Below, piece by piece: positions 52,110 through 62,385 of a DNA stretch of 64,000 nt. Source of the stretch: Actinacidiphila sp. DG2A-62 (GTDB lineage Bacteria; Actinomycetota; Actinomycetes; Streptomycetales; Streptomycetaceae); the NCBI RefSeq assembly GCF_035825295.1, contig NZ_JAYMGI010000002.1, forward strand, positions 7,702,001-7,766,000, read 5' to 3'. The stretch's first letter is position 1. Each line of letters begins with the position of its first letter. The notes beneath the pieces are model-generated. The model did not search any database. It had not been told where the DNA came from and saw only the letters and a program-made list of their open reading frames with translations. A program made the translations under genes and the position numbers.

Positions 52110-53557
52110 GCGGAGGTCTCCTCTGCGTCGGGGGTCGCCGCCGCGGTCAGCGGCAGGCACACCCGGAAGCGGGTGTTGCCCGGTTCGGACGTCACCTCCA
52201 GGTCGCCGTGGTGCTTGTTGACCACGATTCGCCAGGAGATGTCGAGGCCCAGGCCGGTGCCCTGGCCCACCGGTTTGGTGGTGAAGAACGGCTCGAAGAT
52301 CCGGTCCCGGATCTCCGGCGGGACCCCCGGCCCGGTGTCCAGGAAGTCCACTGCCAGCCTGCCGCGGTCGAGCGAGGTCCGCACGGTGAGCGTGCCAGGG
52401 CCGTCCATCGCGGAGACCGCGTTGTCGATCAGGTTGGTCCACACCTGGTTCAGCTCCCCGGGGAAGGCCGGCACCTTCGGCAGCGTGTGGTCGAACTCCC
52501 TGACCACCGTCACCTCCGGCCCGATCTTCCCGGCGAGCATCTGCAGGGTGCTGTCCAGCAGCTCGTGGATGTCGACCACCTGGTACGGCGCCCGGTCGAG
52601 CTGCGAGTACTGCCGGGCGGCGTTCACCAGCCCGGAGATCCGGGCGGTCGAGTCCTCGATCTCGTTCATCAGCAGCTCGGTCTCGACCGTGTAGTTCAGC
52701 CAGCGCAGCGCGCTCTCCAGCAGCTCGGCGTCCACCGCCGCGGCCACCTGGTCCAGCCACTCCTCGTCCAGACCCGCCTGCACGAACACCGGCGCCAGGT
52801 CCCAGCCGCCGGCGATGCCGTGGCCGTCCAGCCAGTCCGCGACCGCGTCCTCCTGGTCCGAGGCGTCCAGTGGGCCGAGCTGCTCGGCCTTGGCCACCCG
52901 CTCCGCGGCGCGCTCCTGGATGCCCACCAGCGTGTCCAGGTCGGCCTGCCGGTAGGGGCCGCCGGCCAGGATCTTCAGCTTGTGCCGCATCCCCGCGACC
53001 CGCTCGCGCAGCGCCGAGGTGGCCCGCAGCGCCGCCGCGGCCGGATTGTTCAGCTCGTGGGTCAGGCCCGCCGACAGCGACCCCAGCGCGAGCAGCCGCT
53101 CACGCTGGCTGACCTTCTGCTGGAAGGTCCGGTTGCCGAAGAACAGCCCCTCCAGCAGGTGCACCGCCATCGGGAACCAGTCGTGCACGATCCGCGAGAA
53201 CTCCTGCGCGGACAGCACGAAGAACCGCGAGCGGACCGGCACCCGCATCGAGTTGGTGTACAGCTGCGGTACCTGGTCGTCCAGGTACGCCTGGAACGCG
53301 CCGGCGTACACACCGCGCTGCGAGGTGCGGTTGATCTCCACGTCGTCGGCGCCGACCCGCCGCGAGGTCACCACCGTGCCCTCCAGCAGGACGTAGAAGC
53401 ACGTCGCCGGGTCGCCCTCGGCGTACACCGGGCCGGCCTCGCGCACCTCCACCCGGCCGGAGCGGCACAGCTGCCCGAGCTGGTCGTCGGTGAGCTTCTC
53501 GAACAGGAAGAGGCTGCGCAGCTCCTCCGGGTCGCAGGGCGACGGTTGCACGGTCAC
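52106..53557 (-). CDS. Histidine kinase with N-terminal cyclic-nucleotide-binding-type domain
   Basis: A 483-residue soluble kinase from GTG 53557, overlapping the preceding stop by four bases. Residues ~15-135 form a cNMP-binding-type barrel (LFLFEKLTDDQLGQLCRSGR, VYAEGDPATCFYVLLEGTVV). The phosphorylation helix reads LALGSLSAGLTHELNNPAAA with His at about 167. A long helical segment follows, then the HATPase: NQVWTNLIDNAVSAMDGPG, LDTGPGVPPEIRDRIFEPFF and GQGTGLGLDISWRIV. There are no membrane segments, so the signal is cytosolic. The tight overlap with the receiver/FAD-reductase fusion suggests that its phosphoryl acceptor is that receiver. Whether the cNMP-like domain binds a nucleotide cannot be told from sequence. 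Confidence 0.93.
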   Translation of the reverse strand: MTVQPSPCDPEELRSLFLFEKLTDDQLGQLCRSGRVEVREAGPVYAEGDPATCFYVLLEGTVVTSRRVGADDVEINRTSQRGVYAGAFQAYLDDQVPQLYTNSMRVPVRSRFFVLSAQEFSRIVHDWFPMAVHLLEGLFFGNRTFQQKVSQRERLLALGSLSAGLTHELNNPAAAALRATSALRERVAGMRHKLKILAGGPYRQADLDTLVGIQERAAERVAKAEQLGPLDASDQEDAVADWLDGHGIAGGWDLAPVFVQAGLDEEWLDQVAAAVDAELLESALRWLNYTVETELLMNEIEDSTARISGLVNAARQYSQLDRAPYQVVDIHELLDSTLQMLAGKIGPEVTVVREFDHTLPKVPAFPGELNQVWTNLIDNAVSAMDGPGTLTVRTSLDRGRLAVDFLDTGPGVPPEIRDRIFEPFFTTKPVGQGTGLGLDISWRIVVNKHHGDLEVTSEPGNTRFRVCLPLTAAATPDAEETSA

Positions 53558-55230
53558 AGCCCCTCCAGATATCGGTGCACCAGCATCACGGCCATGGCGC
53601 CCTCGCCGACGGCGGACGCGACCCGCTTGGCCGACTCCGACCGCACGTCGCCGGCCGCGAAGACGCCCGGCACGCTGGTCTCCAGGTGGTACGGCGGCCG
53701 GTCCGGCTCCCAGCCGGCCGGCGCCCCGTCCCCGTCGTCCAGGTCCGGCCCGGTGAGCACGAAGCCGTGCCGGTCGCGGCGCACCGTGCCGTCCAGCCAG
53801 TCGGTGCGCGGCGCGGCGCCGATGAAGACGAACATCCGCTGCGCGTCGACCAGCTCGGTGCCGCCGCCGTCCCGGTCGCGCAGCACCAGGCCCTCCAGGT
53901 GGTCCGAGCCGTGCACGGCGGACACCTCGGTGCCGGTACGCACCCGGATGCTGGGTATCGCCGCGATCTGCTGGATCAGGTAGTGCGACATCGACGCCTC
54001 CAGCGAGGGGCCGCGCACCAGCAGCGTCACCGACTTCGCCCGGCGGGAGAGGTAGACGGCGGCCTGGCCGGCGGAGTTGGCGCCGCCGACGATGTAGACG
54101 TCCTGGTCCTCGCAGCCTGCGGCCTCGGTCAGCGCCGAGCCGTAGTAGACGCCGCGGCCGGTCAGCTCGGCGACGCCCGGCACGTCCAGCATCCGGTAGG
54201 CCACCCCGGTGGTCAGCAGCACGCTCTGCGCGGCGATCGCCGAGCCGTCCGACAGGCGCACGGTCCGCGCCGGGCCGCTCACCTCCAGGCCGGTGACCTC
54301 GCACGCGGTGAGGATCTCGGCGCCGAACCGGCTGGCCTGGCGGCGCGCCCGGTCGGTCAGCTGGGCCCCGGACACCCCGTCGGGGAAGCCGAGGTAGTTC
54401 TCGATCCGCGCGCTCTGGCCGGCCTGTCCGCCGGTCGCGGTGCGCTCCACCAGGACCGTGCGCAGGCCCTCGGAGGCGCCGTAGACCGCCGCGCCGAGCC
54501 CGGCCGGGCCGCCGCCGACCACCACCAGGTCGTAGAACTCCTCGGCCGGTGCGGTCGACAGGCCGACCCGGGCGGCCAGGTCCTGGTCGCTGGGCTCGAC
54601 CAGCACCTCGCCGCCCGGCGCGATGACCAGCGGCAGCCGCAGCCCGTCGCAGCCCGCCGCGGCCAGCAGCCGCTCGCCCTCGGGCTGGTCGGACAGGTAC
54701 CAGCGGTACGGGATCTGGTTGCGGGCCAGGAACTCCCGCACCTTCGACGAGCGCGCCGACCAGCGGTGGCCCACCACCTTGGTCTCCGGCACCGGCCGGT
54801 GGTCCGAGGCCAGCCAGCTCTCCAGCAGGTCGTCGACCACCGGGTAGAGCTTCTCCTCCGGCGGGTCCCAGGGCTTGAGCAGGTAGTGGTCCAGGTCCAC
54901 CACGTTGATCGCGTCGATGGCCGCGCCGGTGTCGGCGTACGCGGTGAGCAGCACCCGGCGCGCGCCGGGATAGACGTCCATGGCCCGTTCGAGGAACTCG
55001 ATGCCGTTCATGTCGGGCATCCGGTAGTCGGCGAGCAGCACCGCGACCAGGTCGCCGCGCAGCTTCATCTGCTTCAGCGCGTCCATCGCCGAGGCGCCGG
55101 ACTCCGCGCGCACCACGCGGTACCGCTCGCCGTACCGCCGGCGCAGGTCGCGCGCGACCGCCCGGGAGACCCCCGGGTCGTCGTCGACGGTGAGGAGCAC
55201 GGCACGGCGCGTGCCGTCCGGCTGTGGCAT
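53554..55230 (-). CDS. Receiver domain fused to glutaredoxin-like and thioredoxin-reductase-like FAD oxidoreductase
   Basis: A 558-residue fusion from ATG 55230. Residues 5-130 are a CheY-like receiver (VLLTVDDDPGVSRAVARDLR, VLLADYRMPDMNG with phospho-acceptor Asp, VLLTAYAD, YLLKPWDPPEEKL). Residues ~155-235 resemble a glutaredoxin fold with the usual CxxC position reading SARS (GHRWSARSSKVREFLARNQI). Residues ~245-550 are a TrxR-type flavoprotein: DLVVVGGGPAGLGAAVYGAS for FAD, VYIVGGANSAGQAAVYLSRR for NAD(P)H and VPGVFAAGDVRSESAKRVAS. The reductase CxxC pair is absent (GVYYGSALTEAAG), as in other members I recall. It opens an operon with a cNMP-domain kinase and a UBP zinc finger, suggesting phosphorylation-controlled NAD(P)H oxidation or redox sensing. 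Confidence 0.93.
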   Translation of the reverse strand: MPQPDGTRRAVLLTVDDDPGVSRAVARDLRRRYGERYRVVRAESGASAMDALKQMKLRGDLVAVLLADYRMPDMNGIEFLERAMDVYPGARRVLLTAYADTGAAIDAINVVDLDHYLLKPWDPPEEKLYPVVDDLLESWLASDHRPVPETKVVGHRWSARSSKVREFLARNQIPYRWYLSDQPEGERLLAAAGCDGLRLPLVIAPGGEVLVEPSDQDLAARVGLSTAPAEEFYDLVVVGGGPAGLGAAVYGASEGLRTVLVERTATGGQAGQSARIENYLGFPDGVSGAQLTDRARRQASRFGAEILTACEVTGLEVSGPARTVRLSDGSAIAAQSVLLTTGVAYRMLDVPGVAELTGRGVYYGSALTEAAGCEDQDVYIVGGANSAGQAAVYLSRRAKSVTLLVRGPSLEASMSHYLIQQIAAIPSIRVRTGTEVSAVHGSDHLEGLVLRDRDGGGTELVDAQRMFVFIGAAPRTDWLDGTVRRDRHGFVLTGPDLDDGDGAPAGWEPDRPPYHLETSVPGVFAAGDVRSESAKRVASAVGEGAMAVMLVHRYLEGL

Positions 55231-55339
55231 GGGCAGTCCCCGCATCCGGTCGTGGCCGGACCCCCGGTGTCCCGGCCGCTTCGCGTTTCAGCCTAGTGGC
55301 CGGTCGGGGACCGCGCACGGGCGTTCCTCCCAGCTCAGG

Positions 55340-56170
55340 TCACTCGGCGATGGCGCGGGTGAGCAGCACCACCGTGATGAAGGTGCGGTACAGCCGCAGC
55401 GGGTCGTCGCCGGTGATCGTCACCGCCGCCGGGTCGGCCGGGTCGGGCTCGACGCCGGCGACCCAGGTGGCCATCTCGGCCAGGTCGGGGTTGCGCATCC
55501 GCACCGCGAGCGTCGCCGGCAGCTCGATCCGCGGCAGCCCCGCCCCCGGCAGCGACTCCACCGCCCGCCGGGCCGCCGCCCTGATGGCGTCGCGCGCGTC
55601 CAGCGGGTGCATGCTGTCCGCGGAGAACCGCGACAGCGAGGACTTCACCACCGCGGGCACCGCGTCCGGGCAGAACGGTTCCAGCTCGCGCGCCGTCGTC
55701 TCGTCACCGGTGACCAGCAGCACCGGCACGCCGTGCCCGAGCGCCGCCAGCGCGTTGATCCCGCTCTCCCCGGCGACCACGCCGTTCAGCCGGACCTCGC
55801 TGATCGCCAGCGGGTTGTAGGTGTGCGACAGCGTCGCGGGGGAGCCCTGCATCGAGCCGTGGTACGACACGAAGAAGACGCCGTCGAAAGAGGCGTCGAG
55901 ACCCTGCATCATGTACAGCGGCTTGTGCCGGCCCGACAGGTAGCGGGCCCGGCCGGCCAGCGCGTCGGGCCGCAGGTTCGCCATCGCGCCGTGCGAGTCG
56001 TTGACCAGGAAGCCGGTGGCGCCGGCCTGCGCGGCGCCCTCGATGGCCGCGTTGACCTCTTCCAGCAGCAGCGTCCGGTAGTGGGCGTACTCCTCCTGGC
56101 CCGGCCGGCACTGCGACCAGTCGACGACGCCCGCGGTGCCCTCCATGTCGGACGAGACGAAGATCCTCAC
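55340..56170 (-). CDS. M55-family D-aminopeptidase (DppA-like)
   Basis: A 276-residue zinc peptidase from GTG 56170, overlapping the upstream stop by four bases. The metal site is visible: RIFVSSDMEGTAGVVDWSQC (D-x-E), LVNDSHGAMANLRPDAL, FVSYHGSMQGSPATLSHTYN, and GVVAGESGINALAALGHGVP then VLLVTGDE. Relatives in Bacillus (DppA) release D-Ala from D-Ala-D-Ala and other D-amino peptides, so recycling of cell-wall peptides is the likely job. It has no signal peptide and is therefore cytosolic. It is co-transcribed with a glycosylasparaginase-type hydrolase, a pairing that suggests degradation of unusual peptide conjugates. Confidence 0.93.
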   Translation of the reverse strand: MRIFVSSDMEGTAGVVDWSQCRPGQEEYAHYRTLLLEEVNAAIEGAAQAGATGFLVNDSHGAMANLRPDALAGRARYLSGRHKPLYMMQGLDASFDGVFFVSYHGSMQGSPATLSHTYNPLAISEVRLNGVVAGESGINALAALGHGVPVLLVTGDETTARELEPFCPDAVPAVVKSSLSRFSADSMHPLDARDAIRAAARRAVESLPGAGLPRIELPATLAVRMRNPDLAEMATWVAGVEPDPADPAAVTITGDDPLRLYRTFITVVLLTRAIAE

Positions 56171-57132
56171 GCCGACCCCCGCGGACGCAGCACCTCGCGC
56201 GGCCGGAACTCCGGCTCGGTGGACGAGGGGGTCATCAGCGCGTACACGCTGCCCTCCTGCCCGGCGGCGCCGCCGTGCCGGCCGTCCGGGGTCAGCGCCA
56301 GCGCGCGCAGCTCCGAGCGGTACTCGTCGGGCAGCGTCGCGGCGTCGGCGAGCGCGGCCAGGCACGCCTGCGCCGGGTCGGAGCCCGCGCCGATCAGGTC
56401 CACGATGGTACGGGCGGTGCCGCCGCGCATGCTCAGCTCGCCGCGGCCGGTGCAGGCCGCGCCGCCGGCCCGCAGGTCGCACCAGTTGCCCGCGCCCGGC
56501 AGCGCCGAGTCGCCGACCCGGCCCGGGTACTTGTACGGGTAGCCGGAGGTGGACACCCCCACGCACATCTCGCCCCGCGCGTCCAGCGCGATGATGTTGA
56601 TGGTGCCCCACGGGCCGTCGTGCGGCGCCAGCCGCCGGATCAGCTCCAGCGCGCTCTCCCGGTAGCGGCGGTCCCCGTCGGTGGCCTCGGTGTTCTCGCC
56701 CTCGACCGCCTCGCGCGAGTCCGCGACCTGCTTGCGCCACTGCTCGCGGGACTCGTCGGTGAGCAGGTCGGCGGTCTCGAAGCCGTTCTCGCGGGCGAAC
56801 AGCGCGGCGCCCTCGCCGACCAGCAGGCTGTGCTGCGGCAGCTTCTCCAGCACCGCCCGCGCCACCGAGATCGGGTGCGGGTAGCCCTGGAGGGCCGCCA
56901 CCGCGCCGAACTGCCGGCCCGAGCCCAGCATCACCGAGGCGTCCAGCTCCACCACGCCCCGCGCGTTGGGCAGCCCCGCGGTGCCCACGTAGTGGTCGGC
57001 CGGGTTGTCCTCGCAGACCCGCATCGCGGCCTCCACCGCGTCCAGCGCGGAGCCGCCGCGCAGCAGCGCCTCCATGCCGGCCGGCAGCCCGACCTCGCTG
57101 CGTTCGCTGCCGATGATCACCTGTTCGTGCAC
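56167..57132 (-). CDS. N4-(beta-N-acetylglucosaminyl)-L-asparaginase / isoaspartyl-type Ntn hydrolase
   Basis: A 321-residue Ntn hydrolase from ATG 57132. The alpha part (GGSALDAVEAAMRVCEDNPA, DHYVGTAGLPNARGVVELDA, PISVARAVLEKLPQHSLLVG) is followed by the self-cleavage site PWGTINIIALD, with Thr177 as the probable N-terminal nucleophile of the beta chain. GVSTSGYPYKYPGRVGDSAL and CTGRGELSMRGGTARTIVDL complete the pocket. Mature enzymes split the GlcNAc-Asn bond of N-glycoproteins or isoaspartyl dipeptides. Without signal peptide it is cytosolic, so it would act on imported GlcNAc-Asn. It shares an operon with the M55 peptidase. Which substrate applies is not settled by sequence; three GH92 mannosidases nearby favour glyco-asparagine. 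Confidence 0.88.
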   Translation of the reverse strand: MHEQVIIGSERSEVGLPAGMEALLRGGSALDAVEAAMRVCEDNPADHYVGTAGLPNARGVVELDASVMLGSGRQFGAVAALQGYPHPISVARAVLEKLPQHSLLVGEGAALFARENGFETADLLTDESREQWRKQVADSREAVEGENTEATDGDRRYRESALELIRRLAPHDGPWGTINIIALDARGEMCVGVSTSGYPYKYPGRVGDSALPGAGNWCDLRAGGAACTGRGELSMRGGTARTIVDLIGAGSDPAQACLAALADAATLPDEYRSELRALALTPDGRHGGAAGQEGSVYALMTPSSTEPEFRPREVLRPRGSA

Positions 57133-57244
57133 GGGGCCCCTCCGCTCGGATCGACCGTCACGGCGCGGCCGAGGGTGACGGCCGCGCCGTGGATCAACCT
57201 ATGCGACCGGTGGCCGCGGTGAGCGCGGGGCCCCGGCTACCCGG

Positions 57245-58762
<1,518 letters not shown>

Positions 58763-58813
58763 GGGTGTCGCCTCTCGTCAAGCCCGTGGGGCTGGGGGAT
58801 GTCGGACGGTGTC

Positions 58814-59677
58814 TCAGACCTGCGGCTGCGAGGCCGGGGCGCGCCCGGGGGGCTCGGGCTCGGCGCCGGGCAGGAACCTGGAGACGAAGAACTTGTAGAA
58901 CACCCCGCCGATCAGACCGCCGACCAGCGGCGCCACGATCGGCACCCAGAAGTAGAGGTTGCCCCATTGATCTCGCCAGGCCGTGTGGTAGCCGGTGATG
59001 TAGCTCGCCAGCCGCGGCCCGAAGTCACGCGCCGGGTTGATCGCGTACCCGGCGTCGGTGCCGAACGCCATGCCGATCGCGACCACGATCAGACCGACGA
59101 TGAACGGGCCCAGGTTCGCCCCCGGCGGGGTGTTGAGCGCGTCCGTCACGGCCAGGATCAGGATCAGCAGGATGGCGGTGCCGATCACCTGGTCGCGGAA
59201 GGCGCCCCACTCGTGCACGCCGGCCGCCGGGTTGCCGTTGCCGGGCAGCGTGGAGAACACGGTCTGCGTCTTGATGGTGTGACCGGGGTCGAAGTGCCCC
59301 AGCACCTCGGTGTAGTTCCACCGCACGATCAGCGCCGCGACGAACGCGCCGAGCGTCTGCGCGATCATGTACGGCGCGACCTTCTTCCAGGAGAACCCCT
59401 TGAAGGCCGCCAGCGCCAGGGTCACCGCCGGGTTGAGGTGCGCGCCGCTGAGCCGCGCGGCCACGTACACGCCGAGGGTCACGCCCAGGCCCCAGGCCCA
59501 GGAGATGCTGTCGTGGTTGCCCAGCCCGCCGGCCGGATCGGTCAGTCCGCCGCCGGCCACCACCTGGGCCACGACGCCGATACCGAAAAGAAGGAGGATC
59601 ATCGTGCCGGCGAACTCCGCTGAGAGTTCGCCGATCAGCCCAGATCCCGATGCCGCATCGCGTTCGCGTTCCGCCAT
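58814..59677 (-). CDS. glpF: Glycerol uptake facilitator (MIP/aquaglyceroporin family)
   Basis: A 287-residue channel from ATG 59677 with six membrane helices and two half-helices. The two NPA motifs are present (SGAHLNPAVTLALAAFKGFS and DAGYAINPARDFGPRLASYI). The Asp after the second NPA (NPARD) marks the glycerol-conducting branch. It begins with a short polar tail (MAERERDAASGSG) and ends with a Pro-rich tail. It lets glycerol diffuse in, where the downstream kinase traps it. Confidence 0.95.
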   Translation of the reverse strand: MAERERDAASGSGLIGELSAEFAGTMILLLFGIGVVAQVVAGGGLTDPAGGLGNHDSISWAWGLGVTLGVYVAARLSGAHLNPAVTLALAAFKGFSWKKVAPYMIAQTLGAFVAALIVRWNYTEVLGHFDPGHTIKTQTVFSTLPGNGNPAAGVHEWGAFRDQVIGTAILLILILAVTDALNTPPGANLGPFIVGLIVVAIGMAFGTDAGYAINPARDFGPRLASYITGYHTAWRDQWGNLYFWVPIVAPLVGGLIGGVFYKFFVSRFLPGAEPEPPGRAPASQPQV

Positions 59678-59977
59678 GGATACCTGCTTCCCGCCGCCGC
59701 GGGGTGCGCCCGCGCGCGGCTGTCGGCCAGTGCTGCTCCGGCTGCTCGCTTCCACCGAAACACCTGGGGCCGTCGCGGGCGCGAGGCGGTGAGCCGTCCG
59801 GGCGACGTCCACGGCGTTCCGGCGCGTCGACAGTATGCCCCCGCACTGCCCCGATCGGCCCAGTCCCTGCGCCGCCCGGTTGCGACCCGTTGCGGACGGC
59901 CATTGACTGCTGCTGACCGGTGGCCGTCCGTCCGGCTGCCCGCGACGGCGCGGGCGTACGACCGAAGGAGGCACGCG
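59678..59977. other. 300-bp divergent promoter region of glpF and the ferritin-like gene
   Basis: It must hold promoters for both directions. I could not identify a clear operator, a -35/-10 pair or a hairpin, and no ORF here looks genuine. Confidence 0.5.
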
Positions 59978-60787
59978 ATGCTCTCGGCGCGCAGCCTGTT
60001 CACGGAAATCCTCGACGACGACGAGTCCTTCCGGCTGTTCTGCTCCATCGCCGCCAGCGGCGAGGCGCAGGGCGGCTGGGAGAACGGCAGGATCGCCGCG
60101 CTCGTCCCCGACTCCCAGCGCGACCTGGCGCCGAAGATCGCCCGGCACGGCGCCGACGAGGACAAGCACGGCCGGATCTTCGCCGCGCTGATCCGCAAGC
60201 GGGGCCTGACCCCCGTCCCGGTGCCCGGCGACACCGACTACACGATGCTGCTGGAGCGCTGCGGCATCGGTCTCGCGCACGTCCGGCTGCGCCGCGACGA
60301 GCCCCTGACCGAAACGGACATCGTCACCTACCTGGCCCACAGCAGGGTCACCGAACAGCGCGCCTCGGAGCAGATGGCGCTGCTGCTCAAGCACTTCGGC
60401 GCGCACCCCGAGGTGGGCCGCGCGGTGCGGGCGATCTCCCGCGACGAGGACAACCACCTGGCGTACTGCCACGAGGAACTGCTGCGGCTGGCCGGCGAGG
60501 GGCACGCGCGGACGATCCGGCGCGTCCTGCGCGAGAGCGCGCTCGCCGAGATCAGGATCTACCGCGACGTCAGCCTCGCGGTGATGGCGCACATGGGCCG
60601 GGTGCTGCACTGGCCGGCCGCCAAGTCGGCGGTGCTGCGGGCCGGCATCCAGGGCGTGTACCTCTACGAGCGGCTCGGCGGCTGGCGGCGGATGGTCCGG
60701 CTGCGGATGCCCGAGCCGGAGCTCAGGAACGCGCTGGGCGGCCCGGCGCCGGCGCCCGCGGTCGCGCCCGTCGCGTCCGAGGGCTGA
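59978..60787 (+). CDS. Ferritin-like diiron-type protein
   Basis: A 269-residue helical protein from ATG 59978, six bases after GAAGGAGG, a very strong ribosome site. The first two thirds look like a four-helix ferritin-like bundle: SIAASGEAQGGWENGRIAAL, ARHGADEDKHGRIFAALIRK, HSRVTEQRASEQMALLLKHF and ISRDEDNHLAYCHEELLRLA. The DEDKH and DEDNH motifs plus Glu residues supply a plausible diiron site of the E-x-x-H type. Helical C-terminal segments (ALAEIRIYRDVSLAVMAHMG) and a Pro/Ala tail follow. Members of this broad group are oxygenases, rubrerythrin-like peroxide scavengers or iron-binding proteins; this one I cannot place further. It is monocistronic and divergent from glpF. Confidence 0.75.
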   Translation: MLSARSLFTEILDDDESFRLFCSIAASGEAQGGWENGRIAALVPDSQRDLAPKIARHGADEDKHGRIFAALIRKRGLTPVPVPGDTDYTMLLERCGIGLAHVRLRRDEPLTETDIVTYLAHSRVTEQRASEQMALLLKHFGAHPEVGRAVRAISRDEDNHLAYCHEELLRLAGEGHARTIRRVLRESALAEIRIYRDVSLAVMAHMGRVLHWPAAKSAVLRAGIQGVYLYERLGGWRRMVRLRMPEPELRNALGGPAPAPAVAPVASEG

Positions 60788-60921
60788 GCCCAAAGCGCGG
60801 CGGGCGGACCGGACACGCCGTCAGGCCGGCCCCGAACGCGTCCATTCGGGCGCGGGCGGCCCGCCCGTGTCGGCCGTGCGCCTGGCCCCGCTCGGGCGCC
60901 GGCGCCGCGGCTACGAGGCGG

Positions 60922-62379
60922 TCACCGCGGTCGTCCGCCGCGGGCCGCCGGCGGCGCGCCGGGGTCCGCGGAGCCGAGCGCCCGCAGGATCGCTTCGACG
61001 CTCTGCTTGGCGTCGCCGAACAGCATCCGGCTGTTCTCCCGGAAGAACAGCGGGTTCTGCACGCCCGCGTAGCCGGAGGCCATCGAGCGCTTGAAGACGA
61101 TGACGTTCTCCGCCTCCCACACCCGCAGCACCGGCATGCCCGCGATCGGACTCGACGGGTCCTCCGCGGCCGACGGGTTCACCGTGTCGTTCGCCCCGAT
61201 CACCAGCACCACACCGGTCGACGCGAAATCGTCGTTGATCTCGTCCATCTCCAGCACCACGTCGTACGGCACCCGCGCCTCGGCCAGCAGCACGTTCATG
61301 TGGCCGGGCAGCCGGCCCGCCACCGGGTGCACGCCGAACCGCACCTCCACCCCGCGCTCGCGCAGCGCCCGGGTCAGCTCGGCCACCGGGTGCTGCGCCT
61401 GCGCCACCGCCATCCCGTAGCCCGGGGTGATGATCACCGAGCCGGCCGACGCCAGCAGCTCGGCCGCCTCCTCGGCGGTGGTCTCCCGGTGCTCGCCGGC
61501 CTCCTCGCCCGAGGACGCCGCCGCCTCGATGCCGAAGCCGCCGGCGATCACCGAGAGGAACGACCGGTTCATCGCCTTGCACATGATGTACGACAGGTAC
61601 GCGCCGGAGGAGCCGACCAGCGCGCCGGTCACGATCAGCAGGTTGTTGTTCAGCAGGAAGCCGGCCGCCGCGGCGGCCCAGCCCGAGTAGCTGTTCAGCA
61701 TCGAGACCACCACCGGCATGTCGCCGCCGCCGATCGACACCACCAGGTGCCAGCCCAGCGCCAGCGCCAGCACCGTCACCGCGATCAGCAGCCCGCGGCC
61801 CGGGTGCACCGCGAACCACACGGTCAGCGCGGCGAAGGCGACCAGTGCGCCCAGGTTGAGCGCGTTCTTGCCCGGCAGGGTCAGCGGGCGCGACTTGATC
61901 CGCGCGGACAGCTTCAGGAACGCCACGACCGACCCGGTGAAGGTGACCGCGCCGATGAAGATGCCGATGAACACCTCGGCGTGGTGGATGCGCAGCAGGT
62001 CGTGCGCGATCGCGGTCTGCGCCGCGCCCTTGGCCTCGACCTCCTGGTAGCTGCTCCAGCCCACCAGCACCGCGGCCAGGCCGACGAAGCTGTGCAGCAT
62101 GGCGATCAGCTCCGGCATGCCGGTCATCTCCACCACCCGGGCCCGCCACAGCCCGACGGCCGCGCCGATCGCCATCGCGAGGATCAGCAGCGCGATGCCC
62201 CACCCGGAGATGTCGTCGGCGGTGAAGCCGAAGGTGGCCACCAGGGCGATGGCCATGCCCGCGGTGCCGAAGAGGATGCCGGAGCGCGAGGTGCGGTGCT
62301 GCGACAGACCGGCCAGGCTCATGATGAACAGCAGCGCGGCGACGACGTCGGCGGCCTGGATTCCCGTACTGGCTTTCAT
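60922..62379 (-). CDS. pntB: NAD(P) transhydrogenase subunit beta
   Basis: A 485-residue membrane protein from ATG 62379, six bases after the pntA stop. The N-terminal half holds about nine helices (VVAALLFIMSLAGLSQHRTS, GMAIALVATFGFT, PELIAMLHSFVGLAAVLVGW, AEVFIGIFIGAVTFTGSVVA). The soluble dIII domain binds NADP(H): SVIITPGYGMAVAQAQHPVA, FGVHPVAGRLPGHMNVLLAE, VLEMDEINDDFASTGVVLVI, GANDTVNPSA and VFKRSMASGYAGVQNPLFF. With PntA it uses the proton gradient to make NADPH from NADH. The length is close to E. coli PntB plus a short tail. Confidence 0.97.
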   Translation of the reverse strand: MKASTGIQAADVVAALLFIMSLAGLSQHRTSRSGILFGTAGMAIALVATFGFTADDISGWGIALLILAMAIGAAVGLWRARVVEMTGMPELIAMLHSFVGLAAVLVGWSSYQEVEAKGAAQTAIAHDLLRIHHAEVFIGIFIGAVTFTGSVVAFLKLSARIKSRPLTLPGKNALNLGALVAFAALTVWFAVHPGRGLLIAVTVLALALGWHLVVSIGGGDMPVVVSMLNSYSGWAAAAAGFLLNNNLLIVTGALVGSSGAYLSYIMCKAMNRSFLSVIAGGFGIEAAASSGEEAGEHRETTAEEAAELLASAGSVIITPGYGMAVAQAQHPVAELTRALRERGVEVRFGVHPVAGRLPGHMNVLLAEARVPYDVVLEMDEINDDFASTGVVLVIGANDTVNPSAAEDPSSPIAGMPVLRVWEAENVIVFKRSMASGYAGVQNPLFFRENSRMLFGDAKQSVEAILRALGSADPGAPPAARGGRPR

Positions 62380-62385
62380 GCGGCC

